Source: Dactylorhiza incarnata (lineage: Eukaryota > Streptophyta > Magnoliopsida > Asparagales > Orchidaceae). Taken from it: 64,000 nucleotides of DNA. Position numbers and translations under genes: made by a program. Below the pieces are notes generated by a model. The model did not search any database, was not told the origin of the DNA, and saw only the letters and a list, made by a program, of their open reading frames with translations. The stretch covers positions 5,022,001 to 5,086,000 of the forward strand of contig JAWHQI010000185.1 in the NCBI GenBank assembly GCA_033032865.1, written 5' to 3'. Shown here piece after piece: positions 44,006 through 55,565 of this stretch (its first letter is position 1; the number at the start of each line of letters is the position of its first letter).

Positions 44006-45569
44006 TGATGCGCAAATCCTGCACGCCACTATAGGCGGTAGCGAGACTGCGATCCGAACGGCAGTGAACCGGTCGTTGTCAAGTAATAATATGAGGAAGT
44101 AAATCCCCAAGTATCGAATCTCTCAAGGAACATAGTAAGGTGGAGTTAGGTTTCGAGGAAGGACTTGAGATCGAAGTCCTTTCGAGCGGATGGATGCGGA
44201 AATGGGGGTTTTGGATTGTGGACAATAAAGAGAAAATATTACAACTACTCCTATGCAATGCCGCTATGCAATGCTTCGCTCGGCGGGATGGAAGACTACG
44301 TAGGCCTTGAACGCGCTACTTCGTAAGGGCGGATGGACGAGTAGGCAAACGGATCGAACTATGCAGGCCTTGAGCGCGCTGCTTCGTTAGGCGGGATGGA
44401 ATACACGGGCCGCTATGCCACGCTTCGGTAGGCGGATGGGCGATTAGGCTAACGGAATGAGGGTCACCGGCACCTCTTCGCAAAGCACACCACTAACAAT
44501 TGTTAGGGCGGCACAACACAACGGCGGAATGGAAATTAGATGGGGGCGCACCTCATACACATATGAACAAAAAATATAACTTCACATAGACATGAAATTA
44601 AGATTACAAGCACGATTCATAGTGTTCATCATCAAGATATAGAAGAATCTAACCTAAACAATCATCAACATAAAGAAGGAAAAAGAGAGTAAAGGAGTCG
44701 ACCACATCCGAAGCCTTGCCGAAGATTCACGGTTGGAATCGCTGGGTTGTCAATCCGCGTCCAAGCTCGGTCTTCAACTGCGTCCGAGGTAGAGGAGGGC
44801 TGTCACTTCCTCCCAATGGCTCGTCTTCTTCGTGTCACGATCCAATCTCCTCCGATACACGATCTCCTTGCTCGATGTTGGCGATCTTTGGGCTAGAAAC
44901 CTCTCCTTGGAGCTCAAGTATGATGGAGGAGGCCTAGGGGGCGGAAAACCAGTGGAAAGGGAGAAAACGGCGGACTGGACGGAGGAAATGCGGAAGTCCC
45001 GACCTAATTCGCGAGCAGGTCAATTTATAGGCGCTGGAATAAACAGTGCGCACGATCATTGGCGCACGACCAGTGGTTGTGCGCACTAGAATCCTGTGAT
45101 CGTGCGCCTGCTGGACGGAGCCTACAAGGGAAGAAAATTATAAAATACAATGTTCGCACGACCAGTGGCGCACGACCAATGGTCGTGCGCACTATCGTAA
45201 GTGGTCGTACGATAAGCCAAACAGAACTCATAAAATGGGCGTTAAGTGCGCACGATCAGTGGCGCACGACCAGTGGTCGTGCGCGATAGAACCAGTGATC
45301 GTGCGCAGTGTTCCTGTACATATTTGTACCGGGAACACCTGCACGACTCCTGTTCCAGCATAACCACGAATCCTGCCACTGAAAGTGGCACTTAACGATG
45401 CATGAAAACTACTAGAGAAGAAAAACAAGAAACAACACCAAAAACGGGCCTAGAGGTGCACTTAGCAAGGAGTATCAAATATGTGTGAAAACATGTCTAA
45501 AGTGAAGTGCATAGACTAGAAAACCGGCCCAGATGAGTCCATAAATGTGTATATATTTGGGACTCATTA
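44006..45569 (-). repeat. 5' LTR of element G
   Basis: 1564 bp; few differences from the 3' LTR (for example GCGATTAGGC for GCGAGTAGGC near 44441; ...CATTA for ...CATCA at the outer plus-strand end). TATA box at 45023-45029 on minus. Confidence 0.93.
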
Positions 45570-45574
45570 AGCGT
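45570..45574. other. Target-site duplication AGCGT (right of G)
   Basis: Second copy of the G target, then the T LTR continues. Confidence 0.93.
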
Positions 45575-46288
45575 GTGGTCGTGAGTACCCACGCTTGTGA
45601 TGTTTTGAATTGATGTTATGTTAGCCTCATGCGGTTGCTTAGGCGGTTGTGGGGAACCTCCGGGTGAACCCAACAAACATCATGTGCATACCTAGGTTCC
45701 CTTTTACTTGATGCTCAACCTAGAAGATTGATTGTGCTTGAAATCTCACCCTGTGTAGTGTAGTTGCACTTTCTTTATGTTATTACATGTTGCATGTACG
45801 GCTTGCTTGCAGGTTAGCGGTGACACGCCCCTGAGCCGGCTAGATGGCTGGGGGGGGGGGATCGTTATGCGGTTTGTGGTCAGCACATAACTGACCCTCG
45901 TTTACCTCTTATTGGATGTTGGTTGTAGGTGCAGGTGAGCCAAGCGGGAAATAGCGGGCGGTGGCCCTTTTGCTGTGTTGTCCCTCGAAGGCTAGCCTCT
46001 TTTCTGCTTTTCATGTATGGCCGGCCTGCTTGTCGATGTATGTTGTGAGTTTTAGTACATTTAGTATATGTAAGGCCTTAGGCCGTAACTCTATTGTTTC
46101 ATTCCTGGGATAATGGACAGTTCTAAAAGATGTTTAAATCAAATGCTTCCGCTTACGCTTTATATACTATCGTGTAGTTGTTGTTCTATTCTGTTTATCA
46201 CCTTATAATGCATAGCTAGTGTGTATAGTATGTCGTGGGGTCCTGGCCGGACCTACTGTTATATTATTTGTACTAGCAGGGTGTTATA
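45575..46288 (+). repeat. 3' LTR of T, second part
   Basis: Continuation of 37836-39236, ending GGGTGTTATA (expected ...TTACA). Total LTR about 2.1 kb. Gene-free. A G10-type run lies near 45851-45860. Confidence 0.8.
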
Positions 46289-47746
46289 AATAACATCAAT
46301 TCTGCACCTACCTATGAAGTTCCCGACCGCCGCAGGGATATGGGTCGTAAGAGGGAACCAAGAAGCAGCACAAACGTGTTTCTTAAAGCAGGCACGACCA
46401 ATTTAAGTAACTACTCTCAATATTGACAACTTCGACTTGTGGGAAGAGGCCACTCTACAATGCAGATCGCCCGTCGAAGGTCTCATAGAAGTACCGATCT
46501 CCCAGCAGGATCCGACCTGGACAGTCCAGGTCGGGTCCCTCCTATCTAGGGAGGAGTGGGAGAATTACACTCTCTTCCTCTATGCCAACGAGGATATATT
46601 CGCATGGAGTCTAGAAGATATGCCTTGGGTGGATCCTCCAGTCATCTTCCATTCCTTAAATATTAATCCTGCTTGCAGGCCAGTGATCTAGAAAAAGCAA
46701 AACTTTGCTCTAGAGTGGCTCAAGGCGATCGAAGAAGAGTTGGAAAAACACCTGGAAGCGCAGTTTATCGGCGAAGAAAAGTATCCCACATGGCTGGCCA
46801 ATGTGGTTATGGTAAATAAGGCCTCAGGGAAGTGGCGGACGTGCGTCGACTACAGTAACCTAAACCAAGCCTGCCCAAAAGATTACTTCAACCTTCCAAG
46901 AATTGATCAGTTGGTCGACGCAACAGCCGGACATGAGCTCCTCAGCTTCATGGATGCGTACTCAGGCTACAACCAAATCAGAATGAACCTAGAAGACGAG
47001 GAGCACACTGTATTTTGAACAGACAACAGAGTTTACTGCTACAAAGTCATGCCCTTCGGCCTCAAGAACGTCGGGGCAACCTACCAGATGCTAATGGACA
47101 AAGTATTCAAAGACCTCATCAGAAGCACAATGGAGGTCTACGTGGACGACGTGCTGGTGAAGAGCATCCGCCGTCGCGATCACTTAGAAGATCTGGAAGG
47201 ATGTTTTCAGCTCCTTCGCCGTTTCCAAATGCGGCTCAACCCCAGCAAATGCACATTTGGTGTAACAGCGGGAAAATTCTGGGGATTCATGGTAACCCAT
47301 CGAGGGATTGAGGCAAACCCAGAAAAGATCAAGGCGCTGGGAGAAATGTCACCACCCCGATCCATCAAGGAGGGTCAACGCTTAAATGGAAGGATTGGTG
47401 CTCTTTTGCGATTTCTGGCACGGACGGGAGATAAATATCTCCCCTTCTTCAAAATCCTCCGAGGAGCACGTCACTCTGGGTTCCAGTGGATGGACGAATG
47501 ACAGACGTCCTTCGAGCACCTCAAGCAGTACCTGGCTTCGCCTCCGCTCTTATCAAAATCTATCCCTGGAGAAGTCTTATTCCTTTACCTAGCAATATCC
47601 CCCGCGGCGGTCAGCTCAGTACTAGTAAAAGACGGAGGAGGAGTCCAACGACCTGTTTATTGTTGGTATTTCCAAGGTGATCAAAGCAATCAACTAGTTA
47701 ATCTTACTGCCAACGGAATATGAGCCTATAGGGTCACACATAAGGG
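46289..47746 (+). pseudogene. Element L: Tat-type Ty3 pol fragment (protease end, RT, RNase H start)
   Basis: One frame with three stops (46689, 47016, 47499). Motifs: FAWSLEDMPWVDP, YPTWLANVVMVNKASGKWRTCVDYSNLNQACPKD, LPRIDQLVDATAGHELLSFM, DAYSGYNQIRM, MPFGLKNVGATYQ, catalytic YVDDVLVK, LNPSKCTFGV, GIEANPEKI, then LKQYLASPPLLSK and LFLYLAISPAAVSSVLV. This is the Tat/Retand/Ogre branch, not Athila or Tekay. It stops abruptly at about 47746 where element M begins. T ends at 46288, so T is probably inserted in L; no TSD partner for T is in the window. Confidence 0.88.
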
Positions 47747-48347
47747 TGTTGGAGCTGTTGGATGAAGGATTGTATTAGCCTTACACATATTGGATATGAG
47801 TGGAGGACCAATTTTGTAACTGATTGGAGTTGCGTCGAGAATGTCTCGATGGAACATATAGTACTCGACGTTGCGCCGAGATTGCCTCGACGTTGCGTCG
47901 AATTGTCAAGTTGCACTCGACGGTGTGTCGAGATTGTCTCGATGTTACGTTAAATTGTATTGACGATTCAAGTTGTACTCGACGGTGCGTCGAGATTGTC
48001 TAGACAGTACGTCAAATTGTATTGACGATACAAGTTGTACTCGACGGTGCGTCGAGATTGTCTCAACGTTGCATCTAATTGTATTGACGATACAAGTTAT
48101 ACTCGATGGTGCATCAAGATTGTCTCGACGTTGCGTCGAATTGTCTCGACGATACATGTTGCGCTCCAATTATATCTCTGGTTTGTGGATAATGTGTTTT
48201 ATGCCCTGAGTATAAAACAAGAATTGATTAGGTTTCCAAATAGTGAGAGACCTTTTTGTAAAAAGCCTATCAGAGCCGAAGCGAAAGGGTTCCGCATAGG
48301 TCTCAACATTCCACGAGATCATTGTCGTCGCCTCTCCCTGGCGTCGG
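47747..48347 (+). mobile_element. Element M: copia-like LTR fragment with hairpin array
   Basis: Starts TGTTGGAGCTGTTGGATG, a copia-style LTR start. A tandem array (47835-48165) is followed by TATAAAA at 48211-48217. Cut at 48347 by R1. The LTR end, primer site and coding region are not found. Assignment rests on the ends and layout only. Confidence 0.55.
47835..48165 (+). repeat. CTCGAC/GTCGAG hairpin array in M
   Basis: Units of about 62 bp with CTCGACGGTGCGTCGAG (47978-47994, 48040-48056 and decayed copies) then GATTGTCTCGACGTTGCG and TTGACGATACAAGTTGTA. The array ends about 45 bp before the TATA box. Confidence 0.85.
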
Positions 48348-48721
48348 TGTAAGATCCCCCTCCCGCACTAGGAGAGTTACCAGATCTTATGTCCAGAACC
48401 TCCGCCTTACGGTGACGCCAACACACGAGTTAGCTGTCTCCGCAAGACACCGATCCTGCCGGTAAGAATGATCAACCAGCCCAACAAGAGATAAGAAGAA
48501 AAACTAGGTAAAATAAACCAAGTCCACAATCACACACATATACATATGCCAAAATAGTATACAAGTCCATCAATGAGTACAAAAGAAAGAGTAAGGGCTT
48601 ATGCCCAGTACATGTCCGAATGAAAAGACAACAAAATAAAATCTCTCTCTCTACATATCTATGCGGAAGCTAAACACTCTCATCATTTGCACCTGTCTCG
48701 TGGTAGAAGTAATGCGCGGCA
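48348..48721 (-). repeat. R1: LTR end fragment of the D/R family (minus)
   Basis: Begins TGTAAGATCCCCC on plus, that is, an LTR ending GGGGGATCTTACA on minus. Shares CCAGAACC(T/G)CCGCCTTACGG and GATCCTGCCGG with R2, R3, R4 and, reversed, with the 3' end of D. Cut at 48721 by R2; the remainder is not found in the window. Confidence 0.75.
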
Positions 48722-49661
48722 TATAAGACCCCATTTTGTTTTTTCAAAAACCCGGGTCTTATGCCCAGAACCGCCGCTTTGCGGTGACACCATCACACGG
48801 GAAGGTCGTCACTACAAAGCGCCGATCCTGCCGGCCATATCGATCACATAAGAAGTAAAGTATAAACGAACAATAGAAGTTCAAGTCCACAAATCACATG
48901 CTATATATAATAAATGTCCACATAATATAACTGAAATAACAAAGGTTACAATAATAAAGGGCTCATGCCCTGTACATCATGTCCTCACTACAAGATCACT
49001 CGCGGAAGCTAACTACTAATCACTCACTGATCCTGAATCCTGTGCTCCTGTACTAGACTGGCCCGCCTCCGTCTGCACCGGCCTCTGGTGCTGCTGCGTC
49101 TCCTCGATCCCCTAAAATGATATGGTCCACCGACCGTTAGTCAAAAAGACTAAGCCTTATGTTCCCCACTCCACCCCCAATGGCTCCTAGGCACCGCGTA
49201 GGAGGATGAAGTGGAGGACAGCAAGGGGTATAAAACAAAGCAGATGACAGTGAATCTAACTACGGAAAGTTCTACCACTTCACATGTGTATACAGATAAT
49301 TGAAGCAGTAATAGAGCATGGTAAAGAACAAGTAAAGAATAGTAAGTAAAGTATGTACATAGTAGAAAAGTAACCATTGATTTATAGGAATACCCATACA
49401 AACCTATAGACCAAGGGGTCGTTTAGCAAGGCCTATCGTATAAAGAGTCTCATAACCAATTTATACGATATGGGTAGGGGTTGAAATGCAATGTTTATGC
49501 CATGACATGCAGAGTTATGCAGTTTATGCTATGTTCACACAAGTGCAACTGACACACCTCGACTCTATGTGCATAAACCTTTAGTTCCCCCTTTTTGGAG
49601 CTGGCAAGACTCCCAGGATACTCCCGTAGTGGTAAATAGAAGCGGTGGGTTGGGCCTCGAC
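48722..49661 (-). repeat. R2: LTR end fragment of the D/R family (minus)
   Basis: Starts TATAAGACCCC (G to A at base 2) and is very close to R4 (59799-60736) over its full 940 bp, including the 13-bp-stem hairpin at 49432-49472. It is cut at 49661 by R3. The expected continuation (CCACCTCTAGGTTGG, as in R4 at 60737) is not seen elsewhere. Confidence 0.8.
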
Positions 49662-50929
49662 TGTAAGATCCCTCTCCTGCACCTATAGAGCTTCTAGATC
49701 TTATGACCAGAACCGCCGCCTTACGGTGACACTAACACCCGAGTTAGCTGCCTCCGCAAGACGCCGATCCTGCCGGCAGAACGATCAACAGGCCAATAAG
49801 AGCTAAGAAGGAAATAAACAAAACCAAGTCCACAATCACACATTTATACAACAAAATATAAAAAGTCAATCAATGAGTACTACAAGTAAAGGAGAGAAAG
49901 GGCTTAAGCCCGGTACATATCCAAGTAAAGTAAACAACTCTCTCTCACACTACACTACATGCAGAAGCTAAACACTCATCTCTCTCAGCAACTGTCGTGT
50001 AACGGTAGTAATGCGCGACATCTGCTCCTCAGGTCCTGTCTCCTCTTCCAGCTGGGAATCCAACTCCTCGGTCACCTACGGTCACAACCGACCGTTAGTC
50101 ATAAAGACTAAGCCGATTTTGTGCCCGCCTCCCCCGCGACTCCTAGGCACCGTGCGGGAGGAAGAAGCGGAGGACACAAAGTAGAGTAAACAAAAGCAGG
50201 TGGCATGTGGCTAGACTAGCAGAGTTTATAATTATTGAACATTAAATGATGACAATTCTATCCTAGCAGAGTATAGTGCGACAACAATAAGTAAAATACA
50301 ATGCAATAAAAAGAAGCAGGTATAAGAAATAAGAGCATCTACGAAAGTAACCTTAACTTATATGCACACACAAAAGCACATAAGCTAAGGGATCTGGCAA
50401 GAAGTAAACTCATCGTATAAAAGAGCCCATACTGATTTATACGATGAGGTCTCTGTTTGTGCAAAAATGCTATGCTATGATGTGCAATGCAATGATGCAA
50501 TGTTTGTATTATTATATCATACACATGAAACTCACCCACACGACTCTATACGTACAGACCTTTAGTTCCCACTTTTCGGAAGTAGCTAACCTCTCGGGCA
50601 CCTCCCGTCGTGGTCAAACGGTGGCAGAGGAGCGGGCGTCTCCTCACCTAGGTGGATAAGTCACACTACCAGACCTAGGCCCTAACGTACGCTGTGATAC
50701 CGGTACCCGGTACTCACGAGCTCCTGCGTACTAAACTGAATTGGCCAGGCAGGGTTTAGGGAATCCGTCCCGTCGGACGCGCAGTAAGACAACCTAGCCC
50801 CTTATAAAAACCACTAGCACTGCCGAGTCAACGAACTGCTGTCGGTGTGACGACTAAGACAGAACCGAAGACCCACCACATTCTATGCACATGCATAATT
50901 ATCGTCTCTATCATCGAGCCTACAGCTCG

Positions 50930-51265
50930 TAATTCTAACCAAGGTTTATAGAAATCAAGCCAATCGCCCGCAGGACTAAACCGGTCCTTCAAATATAATA
51001 CCCGAGCCTACCGCTCGCTAGACTACACCAGTCTTATAATTAAACCATGATCCTACCGCTCGCTAGACTACACCAGTCTTATATTTAAACTACGAGCCTA
51101 CCGCTCGCTAGACTACACCAGTCTTATATTTAAACTACGAGCCTACCACTCTCTAGACTACACCAGTCTTATATTTAAACTATGAGCCTACCGCTCGCTG
51201 GACTATCCCAGTCCTTCCTTATAACCCGAGCATACCGCTCGCAGGATTATCCCAGTCCTTCTTAT
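50930..51265 (-). repeat. Double-hairpin tandem array in R3
   Basis: Six to seven units of about 43 bp: CGAGCCTACCGCTCG followed by AGACTACACCAGTCT. Reverse-complement of the D array at 22906-23380. Confidence 0.88.
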
Positions 51266-51360
51266 AAAATGTTTCGATCTGGGATGGAAGTTAACTTGTC
51301 AAGTTCTCCTACTTAACTAGTCTTGTCTATAATTTAGTTGATCTTAGAAGCTTTAGGGTT

Positions 51361-51412
51361 AGCCTTGGACTTCCGGAGGGTTACCTGGTGAGGGGCTCAC
51401 AGCGGTACTAGG
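51361..51412 (-). repeat. Conserved block shared with Athila 3' region (copy in R3)
   Basis: Minus strand CCTAGTACCGCTGTGAGCCC ... GGAAGTCCAAGGCT; adjacent GGGTGTCATCCC also matches R4. Confidence 0.8.
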
Positions 51413-54150
51413 AAGTGTGGCGGGATGACACCCCAAACTTCCTCTTCCCAAGGCACTTAATCTTGTTGGTATCTACCCCATTCTACTTGATCCCCATTTT
51501 CCTCTCCAATTACTTTAAATCTCTAAGATGAGTTAAACTTGGAACTTAGGAGTGGGGGAGTTCTTGTGAACTCCCACACCACCAACTGTGACCGGGTGCT
51601 GACTCTCCCGTCGTCACATTCTAAGCTCGAGTTCCCTTCTTCACCTAGGAACTACACACATACACCTAAAAATTCTTAGCCTTACTTGGACCCACACTCC
51701 TATTCTTCGTCATCCTTAATCCAGGGTTTGCCTTAGATATTTCTCGACTTCGCCCTTGAGTAATTACCTTAAGATGGATCACACGGCTAAGGGTAGTTTT
51801 ACTTCCATATTATCATTTAACACTGATGAGTTGTTTGTGGGGCCCTTGATGAGGTCTAACCTCCTTTTATATCATTATAAATTCCTCCACTTATAGCTTT
51901 GCTAAACGCACCCAACCCTTATTTCCCATGATGCCCTTAGAGATGTTCTTCCAAATAATCTGAGCCTTCATAATAATCAAAGAGTTAATAGTTCTATGTG
52001 TGAAGGTCAGTGGTGGTCTAAATCATATAAATCAGTTTTACTATTCGCAGACCAAATGAGATTGAGCTAGATTTGACTCCAATGGTGCAATCTTGATCAT
52101 ATCATATCCAAATGAGTTCCAATTATTACCATAGGTTCTTAATGGGTAATTTAGGGGTTGACCAGAGTTTAACATATTTCTATTAAATTTGGCTTCCATT
52201 TAAGATCCCTTATTCAATTGTCTTAGTCTAATTACAAAGGAAGTACTCTAAATTTTTATCTAAACCATATGAGATTGTTTCTACTGATGTGTCCCAACGA
52301 AAAACAACGATTTCCAGAGAATCACAATATTCTATATTTAAATTTCTCCTTAAACAATTAAAACACCCATGGGGGACAATTCATAATTTGTGAAGGATCT
52401 ATCTTAAATTTTCATCTAAACCATATGGGATTGTTTCTACTGATGTAACTCAACATACAACCACAATTTCTAGAGAATCAACATTTTATGAACTATATTA
52501 CCCTATTTTCAGAATTAATTAAAAACAAGGGTTCTCACTTGGTTTGTGAAGTGACTGCTGTATAAAATCATCAACATGATTTGAATTAATTTCTACAGAT
52601 CCATAACTTGAAAATATGACTATATCCAGAGATTTGGAATTTTACAAACTATTTTACCCCATTAAATTAATTAATTACAAAAGGGGGTTTTTCCTCAATA
52701 AATTGATAATTACTACAGAGATTCATCTAAAAATTCTAGGAAAATTTACAGAGATATAGGATCACTAAGGGAATCTACTAGAATAATTTCATAATTTTCC
52801 AAGTGGTATTTGTCCATAATAATCATTTAATACATGTGGTGTGCCAATAAGGGGTTACACTAAAACTACCCTCTACAGGTCACAATTAATTCTGATAAAA
52901 TAACAGAAGTACAATATTGACCTAAAAACTCCAGTTCCTAAGTTTCATAATATTCCAAGGAGTATTTTTCCATATTTACCCTTAAATACAATTGGTGTGC
53001 TAATAAGGGTTTACACTACAACTACCATTTATATGAAACTATAAATCACAGGAAAATTATTAGGTAGTTATGATGATCTAAAAAGGGCCTATCCGGAATC
53101 TCATAATTTTCTCAGTGGATTTTATGCATGTTTGCTACAAGATAAGGAATTTACAAAAATGCCCTTATGCCATAAAAGCCTACTTTTTCTCCTCCAAAAA
53201 TTCTACCAATAATCATAGGTGTTTTAAATACCGAAATAATGAGCCACATTTAATTTCATAATTTTCCATACAACTATTCTTATTGAAATCATAAAAACTT
53301 CAAAAGGGCAAAAATGTAATTGGTGCTAACACTAGTATGAAATAAATTTCATAAATTCCCAATAATTCACCAGAGGTCTAACTCAACGTTATAGACCTAT
53401 GACCAGAGATCTAGAATTTTCTAGATTCAATTACCCATTTTTATTTCATTAATTTGAAAGGGGCGAATTTTGAATTAAAACATAAAACCCTAAAATTTTA
53501 ACTCCAAAAATTCTACAACTTTAGAGGATGATGTATTCCATCCACACCAACTCATAACCAGAGTTTCAAGGGCATCTAATGGGGCAAATGGGCCAAAATC
53601 ACATTTTTTTCCATTTTTTGCTAGATGCACCCCAGTTTTCCCTATACCCCTTCAATGTAAATATTGGATTCACCAATCATGCATGGATCCAATTGGTCCC
53701 AAATTTTTACCAGAGACTAATATAGGTTAAATAAGCATGACACCCAAACTTGGGGTTATTTGGAGTTATATAACTCTAGTTATTTCATTTATTTAATTTT
53801 CCATATTTTGAACAAAACTATAGAAAAATTGTCTCCAAAAATTCTGATATTTAAACCTAATCTAGGTATAAGGCACATGCATGCATGGCCAAAATCTCAA
53901 GTCCATCAGACTTGGCATTAAAAAGTTATACCCATTCAAAAATCTGATTTTTGTTTTGACCAGCCTCATTAAAATGAGCACTGTGGGACCTATATTTAAC
54001 CAAATGGCTTGATTTCACTTTCAGATGAAAGTAGACATCTAGATCTACATTAGTTGTCTCTGGGCATTTTTCAAAATAAGGCCTCTAAAGACCATTTGAG
54101 TAAATTGACTCTCTCTATGACATTATGTCATCCCTATTTGGCAACAACCG

Positions 54151-54910
54151 TGGCGTAGAGCTTCCTGGACTTAACTGATACAAGAAAATAAAAGTTTTAA
54201 ACACAGTGTTAATAGATGCTCACAAGAAAACTCTGAGATGACAATGTCTCCTCCGAAATGAGCATTTATCCGGTCGAAGAGACTTTGCATTTTCCATCTT
54301 ACTAAAAAATGACATCGAACCACGAAACCTCTCAATGATTCACTACACAACATTAATTGCTAGTACCAGATCTCTTCGTCTTATGTCTAGAATTTCTTTA
54401 TGACGTATATTTGGCTTGTGCAAAAGTGAATGTCATAGGGGAGAAAAAATGGTATATACATTTTTCGGGATCACTTCAAGTAGAAAAAAGTTCAGAAGAA
54501 GATTGGCATGTAGAATATTTTCCGGCATAATAACATTAATCAGATAATATCACTCAGTCTCCCTCGACCGAAATAACCCTCATCCAATATTTTGGACTAG
54601 AGCAGGGAAACTGGAGAACATGGGGCTTGAATTGGAATCAAAGGATGAGGTGACTTCTATGATTCGATCGACAGGGTTAGATTTTAGGACAGATTCTGGC
54701 TTTACTCATGATATTGGGGTCAGCAATTACTCGGATTTCAAGAGCCTTTTGATTCTAAAAGATATTTTAAAGTTCGATTGAAAGATATACTTGACATCGT
54801 GCAGGTACTTAAACCTTTTCCTATATACTTCTGCCCAACCTCCTGACAAGGATTAAATTTCATTGAGTATCTTTCACATGAGAAGGAAGGAAATTAAGGA
54901 AAACGAAAAC
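54151..54910. other. Unassigned segment
   Basis: Different in base composition from R3. A minus ORF of 60 codons (54353 down to 54171, with MQSLFDRINAHFGGDIVIS) ends near a pyrimidine-CAG-like stretch, but no family is recognised. The plus strand also shows a short open stretch at 54600-54780. It may be the internal region of J or a captured fragment; neither can be shown. Confidence 0.3.
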
Positions 54911-55123
54911 CTAAAACATGAACACTCGCCCCAAGATGGCGTCACGATCAACTAAGGCAGGTGGTGTTGAGCACTTGGCATGCGCAGCGAAAGTGTGCTG
55001 CAAAGTCTCCATGAACTCCCGCCGAAACTCTCGCCGGAATCCCTCGGACTGAGACTGCAAGACCCCTCCCGCGGATGTCAGCGCATTACCTTGGTCATCA
55101 CTTAGTTCCTCTTCTCTAGCCAT
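54911..55123 (-). pseudogene. Gag-like N-terminal ORF fragment of element J
   Basis: Downstream of the J primer site, Met near 55123 begins MAREEELSDDQGNALTS, then a helical charged stretch GFRREFRREFMETLQHTF and a stop after ILGRVFMF. Position and helical character fit the start of a Ty3 Gag, but no capsid motif follows. Family not recognised. Confidence 0.4.
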
Positions 55124-55157
55124 GATGTCCGCCCGAGCTTTTCTGTGTTGGCCACTC

Positions 55158-55175
55158 TCCACGCTCACCGCACCA
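55158..55175 (-). other. Primer-binding site, tRNA-Phe type (J)
   Basis: Minus strand TGGTGCGGTGAGCGTGGA, an 18-nt complement of the 3' end of plant tRNA-Phe (which ends ...CACCGCACCA). 2 nt from the LTR end. Confidence 0.8.
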
Positions 55176-55177
55176 TG

Positions 55178-55565
55178 TGTTGAAACCGAAGTCTTGCGAA
55201 GAAGACTTGGTCTCTGTGGAGTTCGGGGTCCCAAAACAGGGGTGGCCTCACACCTACTTCGCTCAAGCTAACAATCTAGGCACAAAACTAGGAACTCAAA
55301 GGACGAACCCAAGGCCTCAGCGTGGAGGTCCCACCACACACCCGAAAGACTAACAAGCACTTCCCCTCCGAAGCCAAAGACTGAGACAAAGCACCATTGG
55401 GGGACTCTTTTGGCCGACCAAAACTTCTAAGGGGAAATCCCAAACCGAATCCCCCTCCTAAAGGTGCTCTCTTGGGTCTATTTATAGCGTTCCTTGTCCG
55501 GGCCGCCAGTAGCGTAATCCAGACTAACAGTCTGACTACACGCAACCCCAATTGAGGTGCCAACA
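55178..55565 (-). repeat. Element J 5' LTR (388 bp)
   Basis: On minus it starts TGTTGGCACC and ends TTTCAACA, with TATAAATAG at 55486-55478, about 80 bp from the start. With the primer site next to it this is a 5' LTR of a minus-strand element. The partner LTR is not in the window. The outer end could also be 55568. Confidence 0.72.

Larger units (their letters stand above)
39237..45569 (-). mobile_element. Element G: complete non-autonomous LTR element with double zinc-knuckle ORF
   Basis: 6333 bp, minus strand, bounded by AGCGT. 5' LTR 44006-45569, tRNA-Asp primer site 43982-43999, one intact ORF (42552-43790), about 1.7 kb of non-coding DNA, PPT 40803-40815 and 3' LTR 39237-40802. No capsid, protease, RT or integrase. 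Intact ends, TSD, primer site, PPT and ORF together with near-identical LTRs mark a recent insertion by a non-autonomous element. The tRNA-Asp site and TGATG ends, shared with B, suggest Athila-like elements as helper; this is inference. Confidence 0.93.
49662..54150 (-). repeat. R3: long LTR of the D family (minus), right edge uncertain
   Basis: Starts TGTAAGATCCC. From 50340 to 51265 it is a clear reverse copy of D (hairpin 50409-50448, CGTCGGACGCGCAGTAAGAC, CCGAGTCAACGAACTGCTGT, hairpin array 50930-51265). From 51360 on it also resembles R4 (conserved block 51361-51412, then CGGGATGACACCCCAAAC). The AT-rich rest to about 54150 has no gene. I could not find its TGTAACATCC-type other end, so it may be truncated or include R2 sequence. 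Confidence 0.65.
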
